Origin: Lentinula raphanica
Taxonomy: Eukaryota > Basidiomycota > Agaricomycetes > Agaricales > Omphalotaceae
Direction of reading: 5' to 3'
Assembly: GCA_027919835.1 (NCBI GenBank)
Contig: JANVFP010000053.1
Location: 114,657-178,656 of the forward strand
DNA length: 64,000 nt
The translations under genes and the position numbers were made by a program. Shown here one piece after another: positions 46,752-57,460 of this stretch. Within the stretch, counting starts at the first letter, position 1. Every line of letters starts with the position of its first letter. The notes beneath the pieces were generated by a model. The model saw nothing but the letters and a program-made list of their open reading frames with translations. It ran no database searches and was not told where the DNA came from.

Positions 46752-47575
46752 ATGGACCAATACATCGGTATCACTGATTCTATGGAACTGGTCAACTGGA
46801 ATATGTATTCGACCAGCGAGGAGCGTCTCCACCAATATCAGGTAGATCCAGAACGTTATCATCCTCAGCCCAAAGAAGGTCTCGATACAACCGCTGCCAC
46901 TGCAGCCGAAATGGCGAAGTCTCCATGGAACCGATACATCATTCGCGAGCTGGCGTCTCAGGCATCCACTGTCTCCGCGCAGAATCCCGCATACTATGCC
47001 AAGCCGGGATTCGTGATCGAGTGGAAAGAGCTATTCAGGGAACGTATGTATGAACATTTGCTCGTTATGCAGAAGGCGCGGGATGGCAAGTTGAAAAATG
47101 AGTATGAGGCGAAGAAGAAGGCCAGCCTCTTACGGAGCATGCGGGTTAATGCATGTAGTCTTTTGTCTTTTGTTGTCACAATGAATGCTCACACCGCATA
47201 TAGAAACTACGACGGCGACTCAAGATTTGCGACATCATGGCCAAACACAATCAGGACGACGCGCATGCTGTCGCTTTCTGGAATAACATGCTGGAAGCTT
47301 TGTCCCACCTCGATGTTGCAGGGATGTCAGATGATGAGGATTCGGTTGATGCTGATGGACATAGAGTGTTGAGGGTGCTTTCTCCGCAGTGGAGGCACCC
47401 CAAGTTCGAGCAGTTCTTCGATCAGGTAGACCGCACGCCTGCTACACAGGCCAAACTCTTCCCGGGCATTGGACGCCCTAGGATTCCTCGTATGCGTGGT
47501 GAAGAAACTGTTCAACGTATTCCTCCTCCAAGCTTGCCAACTGCGTATTTCCGTGATGGGTACCGAACATCGTGA
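46752..47575 (+). CDS. SDEE/WRHP-family protein, copy 3
   Basis: Exons 46752-47144 and 47204-47575 with a 59-nt phase-0 intron (CGG/GTTAAT...TATAG/AAACTACG) give 254 aa. The exon-2 start KLRRRLKICDIMAKHNQDD aligns with KFELRTRVCAIMVD of copy 2. It continues with VAGMSDDEDSVD, the acidic block, and SPQWRHPKFEQFFDQVD, ending with SLPTAYFRDGYRTS. The N-terminus lacks the long disordered region of copy 2, so an upstream exon may be missing. It lies about 300 bp upstream of transposase 2 on the same strand. In the left locus the two relatives lie to the right of transposase 1, so the family accompanies both Tnp2-like genes but on different sides. Confidence 0.62.
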
Positions 47576-47870
47576 ACTTGTCGTACAAGTGGTAAACCGA
47601 CCATGTAAGGTCCATTTGTCATCCTGACCTTCGTTAAAGCTCACCAAACCTTAGGCAGAATATGCTTTCATGTTGTGTAAAACCTTTGTAGTATTATCAA
47701 TGCATATCTAGTGTCAAAATGTCATGAATATTCATATCGTTGTCTATTGTAATATGCGTGAGTTTACATTTTTGAACGGAACGAACATTGGACGTTGGAC
47801 GTTGAACGTGGGAACAACTAGTTTTACCTTCCAAGTTCCAAACCGCTTTCAGCTTCAATATTCAATATCC

Positions 47871-50800
47871 ATGAGTCGCTACCTTGATGTACTGGCTCAG
47901 CTCAAAGATCCTTCTCAGCAGTCATCTTCGTCTACACCCAGGAATCAAACAAACCTCGGAGTTTCACCGGCATCTGATAAGAAGTCTTCACTTTCCAAAT
48001 ATCAAGCGCTCCTCTCCAATGCTTCTACAGCAACAGCAACAGACTACAGCGCTCGTCCAATAGCTTCTTCGCCTTCTTCTACAATTGCACCTTCTGGCTT
48101 TGAAGATTTCTCAACAGGCATTCGACAAGGAATCGTAAGCACGATAACATATAGCTCTAGTCCTACGATAGTGATTATGTCTTTCTCGCAGATTCGGAAG
48201 TTGGTAGAGAAGTCTGCCGCAGGTTCAGATTCACTGGAGGTCTTATTGGAACCTGATAAGGATGGGAAATTGATGCTCTTTGGTGATCCTCGCTCTCGTA
48301 GCAAGCACACAATCAGGGTGTTGCATACTGGATCAAAACTCGGGGATGGTATTTCAGGATTGCAGGCGAAGTTAGATGGTCTCTCCCGCGATTTCCCTGC
48401 ACCAAGCGTCCATGCGACACTAGAAGAAGTAGAGGGCGCAATTCAGGTAGCCGAGGAAGATCTTCAATCGATCAAGGCGGAAGGAATCAAAGACGAAGTC
48501 AACCAAGTACGGGATATGGTCGACCTTGTGCATAAAACCCTTCGTGCATGGCGGAATATCTATCCTGATGTCTCCCCTGTTCGAATCGATAATCGTGAGT
48601 CCCTCTTTCGCCAATCACATTCACAAATTCATCGCACATCAGGAAAAGCATTCATAGATCCTGCTGATGGCAAGAATACCCCAGCCCTTATTTCGTACTG
48701 TCTTGCACTTGCTGTGCGGATCTTCGAGAACACCGCCCGACGTGGTGCTAGCTTGGTCCTTAAGATGACAAAATTGTTCGGAATGTCTCTGGTAACTCTC
48801 GGAGGTGATGGCCTCACTCTAGAACAGCGTGCCACCTTATCCAACATTCCTGAATCAATACGAACGGTAGAGAAGAAATTCAACCTAGATGTCGATTTCG
48901 TTCCATATGCGATTTGCCCCCGCTGTAACCACTCATATCCCCCCACGTATCCCGACGGTCCTGGAACCCTTCCTGTCTACCCCAAACTATGTGATGAACG
49001 CAGGGTTCTCAAGCGGAAGGACGCCCCCAACGAACAACCAGTATGCGGGGAACCACTTCTCTGTTACGGAAAACTGATCATCTCTTTTGATTACTACTCT
49101 TTCTTCGACTGGTTCGGTCGTTTCATCGCTCTTCCGGGGATCGAGAAATATGGGGAACGTTTCTGTGAAGAGATATCCTCCCATCGAGAGGTACCCTCTA
49201 CTAAACGTGACGCGACCGATGGTAGATTTGTTCATGAATTCCGTGGAGCAGATGGGAAACTCTTCATATCTGAGCGAGGAGGGGAGGGTCGGTGGTTATT
49301 CGTCCTCAGTCTAGATTACTTCAATGTTGAAGGAAACCGGATTCGTGGCCGTAGTTTCTCAACAGGATTGATGGCCATGTCATGTCTCAATCTACCTCTA
49401 TCCATGCGCAACGACCCTGCTTTTGTCTATATCCCTGCGCTGTATCATTGCAAGGACGGACACGAACCTGACTCCAAGAACGCAGAAACTCGGCATTTTC
49501 TCAAACCACTCGTCGATGAATTTCTCGTTGGTTACACTCGTGGAGTTCGGCCGTACAGCACACATGAGTCTCAGAAAGCCCAGGAAGACCCCTATAGCCG
49601 CGTGTTCAAGTTTGCCATCTCCAACGGTACGATGGATTCCAAAGCTGCCAAACCCGCCAACGGCCTCCTTGACATTACGTCGCACATTTTCTGTCATAGA
49701 TGCAACTGCTGGCATGCTTTCCACGGAGGCCGAACTGATTGTCGTAACTGGGTTGATATAGACGACGAATATTTGCGAAAAGGTGCTCAGCTGTGGCAGG
49801 ATGCAGAATTTTCCGAAGATCGGAAGTTTGTTGAGGATTGCTTCGGCACTAGGGCGTCAGAGCTCTGGCGCTTGCCATACTGGAAGCCAAGTCGACAGGC
49901 TGTGTCAGAACCGATGCACACAGTATACCTCAATGTGGTCCAACGCTATTGCAGGGAAATCTTGGGTCTGGACAATCCCAATGACAAGAAGAAAGTCCAC
50001 AAAATGCCCAAATACACGCGGTGTTTCTATTACCCTTTCGAGCCTCCTCCTGCACTCTCTAGTGTTTCTCAATCGCGTGGTGCTGACTCTCAGGAAGACA
50101 GAGCGAGCTTGTCTTCCAGTATCGAACATCCTCCTGCCGATGAACATCGTCTTTCGGTTCTTTTCTGGTCCCATCTGCCTGCTGAATACAACACAACTCG
50201 TCTTACGCGTCTAGAAAGCCTCAAATCCGACGTCATCGCTGATGTCAAAGCTCATGAAGATGTGAGGAGAGTATTGATAGATCTTTCCGAAACAGCTCCC
50301 AAAACTATTACCGAACAAACACTGTTCTTACATCGTCTCTCAAATCGAAAGTGGATCGCATTGTTATATGTCTGCCAGAATCTCGCTATTTTCCCTGACC
50401 CTAATGGCCCAGACGCTTTGTGGAGAAAAACAGATTTCAAAAACAGCGATGTGAAGAGGAAAGACATGGCGGCTATGCTTTTAGATTGGGTATGTGGTGA
50501 ATGTACACATATAAATAGTCTTTCTGATCCCTCTTGAAAGCGCGTCAATCATGTCGAAGTGGACGAATTTATGTGGCCTCATTTCACACCGACCTCCATG
50601 CCTCCACCGGTCGCACCCTGGGCGGGACCTCCACCATCTATCAACTTCGCTGCCTCAGGTTCTGGAGCCTGTCATGTTCTACCACCCGAAGAAAGACGTC
50701 ATAAACTCAATGAACTTTCCCGGTCAATGAATCAAAGGTCGGCTTATCGTGTGGGCGACATTCATCGTTTCCTATCCCAGCCTTTGGGTGATGATCACGG

Positions 50801-52210
50801 TCATCTGCGACGTCTCTTAGATGATGCCACGTTTGATGCATTGATGTATGTTTGCGTGGACCTTGGACGATCACCAGTGGCTAAATGCTCAAAATCGGTT
50901 CTGATTCATGAACTCGTAACATGGGTAAGCATCACCACCCCAGCCCCCAGTCATATAATATCTCACATGGAGTTTAATAGCGCCTCGCTATGCCCCGCAC
51001 TCCATTGGAACCCTTGAAGATCGATTCTCCTGGGTTGCTGCGTCGACTGCAGCAAGCAGTGAGGGAGGTCACAACACCATCATGGTTATCAAAGCCTCCT
51101 CCCGACGTAGGAACACCTGCCGCAGGTACTCTCAAAGCTGACCATTGGAGACGATTGATTGAGATCCATCTCCCATTGGCAATGCTTAGCCTTTGGAATG
51201 AGCAATCTCCTTCGGCTGCCGGAAACGCTCACCTCATGGTTCCGGCGCTTGAAACAACCATGCATCTGACCTGCGCGGCCATCCTTATGTCCAAGTTATC
51301 GCTTAGTGTGGAACGTCGTGAGCAATTCCGAAACCACCTTATACAACACATAGAAGGCATCAAGCAACACTTTGGTGGCTTTATATTCCCAAGTCATCAC
51401 CTTAGCCTTCACATCTCTGACTTTATGGAAGAGTTCAGTGGTGTTCGGCACTGGTGGAGCATGCCATTCGAAAGCCTTGGTGGAAAGCTTCAACGTATTC
51501 GGACAAACCATAAAGCAGGTAAGAGTAAACACGAGATCATCTCTACTGCTCGATTGAATTGATTCGTAGGGGAGAAACAAAGCACTATACACCATTCATA
51601 CTGCAAGAGTTCGTCCTATCGTCAGTGGTTACTTCGGCCTGATTGTCCACCCTTACTTCGATACTGCCTCAAGCTGTTAGATAAGGCTTACAATTACGAT
51701 TCCCGAGAAGACGACGATGAAACGGATGCTGAATTGGATGAGGATGAACCCCTTCCCGACAATTCAATTCCGTCTTCTCGATCATTCCATGCCCTTCCTA
51801 CTCCACCTGAAGTTATCCAGGTGGTCGGCTCCGCCGACGTCGAGTGTCTAACCCGAACTCCGGCCGAAAGAGGCGACTACACGATTCCACGTGGTATTGC
51901 ACCTGGAAACAGTTACATCTGCTTCAATCCAAATGGCGGGACATCAGATGGGCGATGGGTTGCTGGTCAAATCCAGCATATCTTCAGGAAGCACAAAGGT
52001 GGTCCACTGTCATTTATCGTCAAGCGTTCCCTTGAGGTGAAGTTGGAACAATTTTCGAGGTTCTGGGATGATGGTTTCGAAGCGAAGACGGTCTCAGATC
52101 AGTTCTCAGATCAACTCGAGATCATACCTTTCTCGGACGTTATTGCGCACAGTGCAAGGTGGAATATTTCTGAACACGTAGTTGTCGTACTCAGTTTGAG
52201 CCTCTCTTAA
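47871..52210 (+). CDS. Tnp2-like (CACTA/EnSpm-type) transposase, copy 2, apparently intact
   Basis: Exons 47871-48134, 48192-50489, 50541-50924, 50981-51518 and 51570-52210 join without stops to about 1,374 aa. Introns 2-4 fall at the same codons as in copy 1 (after ...LDW, ...VTW and ...KAG). Domains in order: Ser/Thr-rich N-terminus; YAICPRCNHSYPP with later CDE...VCGEPL zinc-knuckle-like cysteines; EGRWLFVLSLDYF; GLLDITSHIFCHRCNCWH; and VSEPMHTVYLNVVQRY. In the last motif copy 1 has DPMH, so the presumed catalytic Asp is Glu here. The two proteins are clearly homologous but diverged over the whole length, so they are separate lineages rather than a recent duplication. A minus-strand RGGYNL gene follows tail-to-tail at 175 bp. 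No terminal repeats were found. Confidence 0.82.
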
Positions 52211-52384
52211 ACGCATTTGTAGTACTGCATCTGTAATCATATCTCGAACTTTGACTGTTCCTTGTGTCGTTGGATAATGAATGAGTCAATGAGAGAATCT
52301 CAGATATATATTTGGGAAGGTATGAACATTCTGAGTGGACTACGACCCGCAACAGCAAATCTATAGGTCTTGTATACAGTACGT

Positions 52385-53533
52385 TTAGGAACGCGAAGAG
52401 CTCGCAGTAGGGTGAGACGTCTTGGATGCCAGTTGTTTCTTCAAATCCGCGGCAACTTTTTCCAGCTTCTCAGTCCTGAGGGCCGCTTTTCGATACTTCA
52501 AATGACTCCGAATGAAATCGTCAACTGCCCAAAGATCTTTGTACTCCTTTAAGTTAGGATATTTCTTGACAGCCTGGCTTTTGTGTTAGTCATTCGTTGC
52601 AACCTAGTGCAGGTTTTACCGCTTACCAGGTCCCGAACTTTCTTGAGAGACAGTAAAGATTGTTGTTTCATGGGCGAGTCACAGACGAGATTATCTTCCA
52701 CTGCTTTGTTGATGAATTTCTGAACCTTTGAGTTTGAGCAAGTGTTCGAAGGTCAGAAGAGACTAACGCACCTGAACAGTTTTGTACTCATCCTTGGGCC
52801 ATCCTAACGCGTCGCAGAGGTTATAGCCACCGCGGTTCGGGCGTCCAACCTCGCCAGGAGGCTTCGGAATGAGATCGTCTTCATCGTCTGAGCCAACAAC
52901 CGAAGTGATCTGTTTACTCTTGGTTCCACTGCCACCAGCATCCTTAATCACGAGCGTAACACGTTTCGTTTTCTGTTTCGCAGGGTTTTTGACCTCCGCG
53001 GTACCAGCACCGATGCCAGTAGTCGGCCCTGTAGCCCCCAAGCCTGCTCGAATGATTTCCTCATCACTCTCGTAGGCAAAGTTCGACTTTTGTCTTCTTT
53101 GTGGCCTTGCCGACTCATCCCCACGACCAGTATGCCCGCTATCCGTATCGCTGTCGGGAGTGCAATCAAGTCTAGACGGTGTTTGTGTTCCACTGGATCG
53201 AGTAGCCAAGGGCACATCCAGATGAGGTAGTGAATCGGAACTCGCATCGGAGTCGAAGTCATGAGAGGACTCAGAGGATGAGGATGAGGAAGAAGTAGAA
53301 GCGGCTCTAGAGCGTTTATAGCGTAGGCCATTTGGAGAAGATGAACTAAGAGTAGACAGATGTGTACGAGACGGAGGATATGGGCTTGAGCGGCGCGATC
53401 CACGAGGAGTTCGAATAGGACCAGTGTGACCTGTCCACGGAGCCTCATCTTGGTCAATAGAGGCTACCGTATGAGGTGCAGGATAGAGTTCGATGTAGTC
53501 GATGGACTCGGCATAATTAGTGGGAAGGGCCAT
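52385..53533 (-). CDS. RGGYNL-motif protein, copy 2
   Basis: Three exons, 53533-52772, 52725-52627 and 52573-52385, with phase-0 introns of 46 and 53 nt, give 349 aa. The N-terminal 170 residues are disordered and Ser-rich (a run of Ser with Asp/Glu, TPRGSRRSSPYPPSR). A basic region follows (KNPAKQKTKRVTLVIKD), then GEVGRPNRGGYNLCDALGW and the helical part ending in YKDLWAVDDFIRSHLKYRKA with a charged tail. Relative to copy 1 the N-terminus is much longer, but the motif core and the core intron positions agree. It is divergent from the complete WD40-membrane gene, with starts about 425 bp apart. Function unknown; the basic segments would fit a nucleic-acid-associated protein. Confidence 0.74.
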
Positions 53534-53957
53534 CGTTGCTGATCACTGGAATGTTAGAGCACATTCTCCATCAGGACACCGGATAGAACACTTGCCTTTC
53601 GAACTTTGCTTTCGTTTACGCTTCCGAGATCGAGGTAGAGTCAGAAGTAGGTGAGTTGAAAAAAAGAAGGAATCAAAGACGACTCGTTGCATCTTTTAGC
53701 GAACAAAGGAGAATGATTTCAGAATGGGATTAGAACAAAGCAATGAGAGGGCGCTCCGTGAGCGCTTCTGCTTACCAATCAACCCCTTTCACAAGACTTG
53801 AACCAAGTCACCTTTGACCTCTGCCTCGTTCCCCGTCCAATACATCGTATCTTGACTTAAATTCAGGATGCAGAAACGATCCTTCTAACTCAACTTCTTC
53901 GAACTATCCTCTTCTTCATCATCTCGAGCGACTCACTGCCTGCTTCTATCAACATAC

Positions 53958-55873
53958 ATGTCTGTCAGTTACAAACACCATCTCACGCTGCACGGTATGC
54001 GCGATGCCGTTTTGTCAGTTTCATTCTCTGCTGGAGGGAAGTTCGTTGCCGCTACTGGTAAGCTGTGACACCACTCACTTCCTGATATCATGCTCAATCG
54101 AGGTTAGGCTATGGCGGTGTTTCTGTATGGGATCTGTGCACTGCAGCACTAGTTCCACTACCACAACTCAAATATACACCTCAAAATCCGAAATACGTGG
54201 TATCGTCCTCCACTTGGCTGTACTTTTCGAAAACCAAGACCCATGTGCTGGTACTGGGTACGCTACGCGGTGATCTCATGCTATGGAAGTACGATCCGGA
54301 GGGAAAGGTTCGTTCTCTTCACGGATTCTTGCCGCGGCTTCTTATAGTTTCGCAGGAGTTCCAAAGCCTTCATCGATTTCCTTCTGTGAATGCTACGCGC
54401 CAAGTGATATCTCTTGACGTCTATCGGCGGGAGGTATCATCGGGCCGTCGTGGCAGAATAGCTGCTCTTTTCATCGATGGATGTGTCACTGTTTGGGCTC
54501 TCACTGCCGTTGGTGACTGCACTCAAGTATTCTCCTGCAATCTCGAGGACATGTTTCTTCCAAAGGTGGTTCGTTTCTGTGGCAACACTCGAGACGTCTT
54601 TGTTTTTGCACGCTCAGGCGGCTTGATGTAAGTTCATGGTATACTCAATCATCTCGATTCTCAATCCTCGTAACAGCGTGAGATTGGATTACAAAACTGG
54701 TCAGGTCAAGAAACGCAAAAGCCATGCGCCTAGCACCATGTAAGTGGCACGTCCTGGTCCGAATTCCTCTACTAACGTCGTTTCAGGGGATCGGTTGCAT
54801 TGGACCAGAGCAGCAAATACTTCGTCGCATGGACAACTGAGGGCTTCCAGATTCATGATCTCGAGAGTCTGGAGCTTATCCAAAACTTCGAGACACAGAA
54901 TCCCATCGTGCATTTTCCCAAGCACGTCGTTTTTGGAGAGGAAGATCATGTCATTATTGGTGGTACAGATCGTGGTTGTGCTTTGGTGTACAACGTTAGC
55001 ACTGGTACTGTCATGCAAACCTTGGCTTATCCTCGGGGCGGGCTTGTACAACATGTATCGGTGCGTGGATATCTAACAACGTTGAATCGCATACCTAACT
55101 TCTTTCCAGACTATCTCGCTCGAGGAAACTCATCTCGTCGCCATCGCAGGTTCTACACGGCATCAATCTGCAGACGTTCTGATTTTTCAGAAGCCCGCTT
55201 TCAAAGCCTCTTCGGACTCGAAAACTAAGACAGATTTCTCAAAGTCGTCCCTGCTTGATCTAACCTCCGTGGATCCGAAATCCTTGGTCCATGTTGGTGC
55301 GGGGTTCTACACATCCAAGAGTGGCTGGAGAATCATACGGCCCATTCTGGCTGTCTCCTTGTTTGTCGCTGGCCTCGTTCTCCTCTATCTCAAATGCAGT
55401 AACTGTCAGAATTGGACGAAGGTTAGTATCCAGTAACCTTCACTGTTTTTCACGTTGATCTAAACTGTGTGCAGTCCACCTTATTCAATGCAGTCATCGA
55501 CAAGAACTTTGATGCCAAGCCTGTCTTCACGGAATCCGATGATATTTCGAACCATCCTTCGAACCACCCTGCATATGGCGATATGGCTTTTACCCCAATC
55601 ATCGACAGGAACTTCGATGCGAAACCTGTCTTTACGGAATCCAATGTTTTCTCGGACCATCCTTCGAACCATCCTGCATCTCTTAGAGGTGTACAGCATA
55701 GTGTTGTCAATCATAGGCCGCAGGTTACCATGGAGAAGCAGGCGCACCTTCCTTCATCTCTTCCAGTAGTCCGAAGTAGTGTCACTAGTCGCTTGCCGCG
55801 GGTCACCTTCTCGGAGAAGCCAGCTCAAAGTTCGATCTATCTTCTTCCTCCTGCTGAAAATGCAGGCTATTAG
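53958..55873 (+). CDS. WD40-repeat protein with a membrane helix, complete copy
   Basis: The first exons are 53958-54057 and 54108 onward; further exons lie near 54.35-54.63, 54.68-54.74, 54.79-55.06, 55.1-55.42 and 55.48-55.87 kb. The protein starts MSVSYKHHLTLHGMRDAVLSV and shows WD-like blades: GYGGVSVWDL, THVLVLGTLRGDLMLWKY, GRIAALFIDGCVTVWAL, VAWTTEGFQIHDLESLE, VIIGGTDRGCALVYNV and THLVAIAGS. It then has a membrane helix (IIRPILAVSLFVAGLVLLYL) and a Cys-containing stretch. The C-terminal tail holds a tandem duplication (IDKNFDAKPVFTESD / IDRNFDAKPVFTESN). A cytoplasmic or nuclear-face propeller tethered to a membrane is a reasonable inference. Exon borders after 54.3 kb are partly approximate. 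Copies 2 and 3 lie at 22.4-23.8 and 43.2-44.1 kb. Confidence 0.68.
55490..55690 (+). repeat. In-frame tandem duplication in the WD40 gene tail
   Basis: Two adjacent copies of roughly 100 bp encode FDAKPVFTES...HPSNHPA (starting near 55495 and 55600). Shared words include ATCGACA(A/G)GAACTT(C/T)GATGC, ACGGAATCC and CCATCCTTCGAACCA(C/T)CCTGCAT. Confidence 0.75.
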
Positions 55874-56782
55874 GCCGTTTGGATTCACAGTCGGGCTACA
55901 TAGCACTCTTCGTTTGTACACACTACGTATAATATTACTGTCGATACGTCAATGTTACTGATAGTCTGGTATTGCCATCCGCGTCCCAGTTATATGAGTT
56001 CCCGACATACGCGTCCCGGTTATTTGAATTCCCGGTTCTTCGGCTATACCTGCTATCCGACGTCCGGATCCGTCGAAATTTCGTGCGAAAGTTGATCACA
56101 ACTCTCCTTCGACGCTCTTCGACGCCGACGCAGCCTTCAGCTCTCTGTCGTTGAAGTTCTCAACGTAGACGTGTACAAAAAACACCGGGTGAGTCCTCTA
56201 GAGTTATACTTGACCTACGTCTCTTCTGACCGCACTTTAGTCAATGTTCTATCTGTCATTTATTGAGGGCCCATCAACCGGTACGCGCTCACAAGTACGA
56301 TATCTGCCAATTCGATATAGAGTCGGCATACGCTGGGTTCGTAGAGATGTGCAGTAGAGCTTGTGCTGGATCTCCAACCGCTGGACTTGGAACACAGATT
56401 CTACGGCTAAAGTAGGTTCTCATTTCATCGTTTGAGTCTATGAGACGATGTTCATGGCTCGTGTCTGCTTGCTTCATCTCATAGGTGATCGGTCTCAATG
56501 GAGTTCTGCAATAGTTCTACATGTGTTCTACTCATACAAATTCAGCTTCTTTGCCCCAACCACCCATGATATTCTACAATGACACACGAAACGAACGACA
56601 TATACACAATCATCGAAGGTCGTCAACAGTCAGAATGCGTGAAGGGGTATGAAGGACAATCAATCGTCATGCGTCGTATCAGATAGTACGAGGGATATGG
56701 GGACGGATCCTAACTGGGGCAATTCTTCGGGCAAGTCTGGAGAAAGGTTTGGTCATCAACTTATGATTGAGCTAGAGAATGC
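55874..56782. other. Intergenic region
   Basis: Small frames only (for example - 56289-56498), without motifs. A direct repeat CGCGTCCCGGTTAT(T/A)TGA(A/G)TTCCCG lies near 55980-56030. Probably the 3' flanks of the two neighbouring genes. Confidence 0.35.
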
Positions 56783-57272
56783 TTACTTCTGAATGGCTTT
56801 GTCCGCAGCGCGCTCTTCCAGTCCAAAGGTTATGTTTCGAGCCGCCACCTGCTTCCCTACGGCTACAAGCAACACGTCGCCTTCCATACCGTTTATCCCC
56901 ATGTTCTGGATGGTCTGGTTGGCCGGAAGCTGTACATGACGTTTGAGAAAGACGCGGAACTTATACGTCTTCTGTCGGTGGCGTACAGAGACCACGACGT
57001 CGTGCACAAAGGGCTGCAGTCTCGCTTCGGAGAGGAGATCGGACGCGTAAACAAAACGGTTCTGGAATGCAGGTCGATGGCCTTTCCGAGGGCGATTCTC
57101 TTTGTAGTACACGACAGTGCGTTGGGGACGAGGACCTTCCGCTGCATAAAGACGCGCCCTTATTCCTTTGACAACAGTCTGACGCTCTTCGGTCAGTACA
57201 TTGCTTGTAGGGAATCACTGGCCAATCACTTACTCGTGCGGTGGACGGTTCTTTGATCTGATGCATCCCCAT
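56783..57272 (-). CDS. Small basic protein, two exons, probably conserved
   Basis: Exons 57272-57234 and 57178-56783 with a 55-nt phase-0 intron give 144 aa. It starts MGMHQIKEPSTAR and continues TVVKGIRARLYAAEGPRPQR. A basic centre follows (GHRPAFQNRFVYASDLL), then a beta-rich stretch (HDVVVSVRHRQKTYKFRVF) and ANQTIQNMGINGMEGDVLLVAVGK. The overall composition is compact and globular with few low-complexity residues, unlike its neighbours. I vaguely recall similar short proteins from other Agaricomycetes but cannot name a family. It is transcribed away from the coiled-coil/LKWWG gene that follows. Confidence 0.55.
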
Positions 57273-57460
57273 GGTATGGTCGACGATAAAGAAGTGGGGG
57301 AGGTTTATCCTTCAAGGTATGTTATATAACCTCATATCCGATTTCCTTTGTCGAATATATTGAATAGGCTCTTTGTCTGCTCGCGTGTCTGGAAAATGTG
57401 ACATCCTGCCACCTGAACACTGCCTCTCTCTTTCTTGCTATCCATCACTTAGACTTCGTC

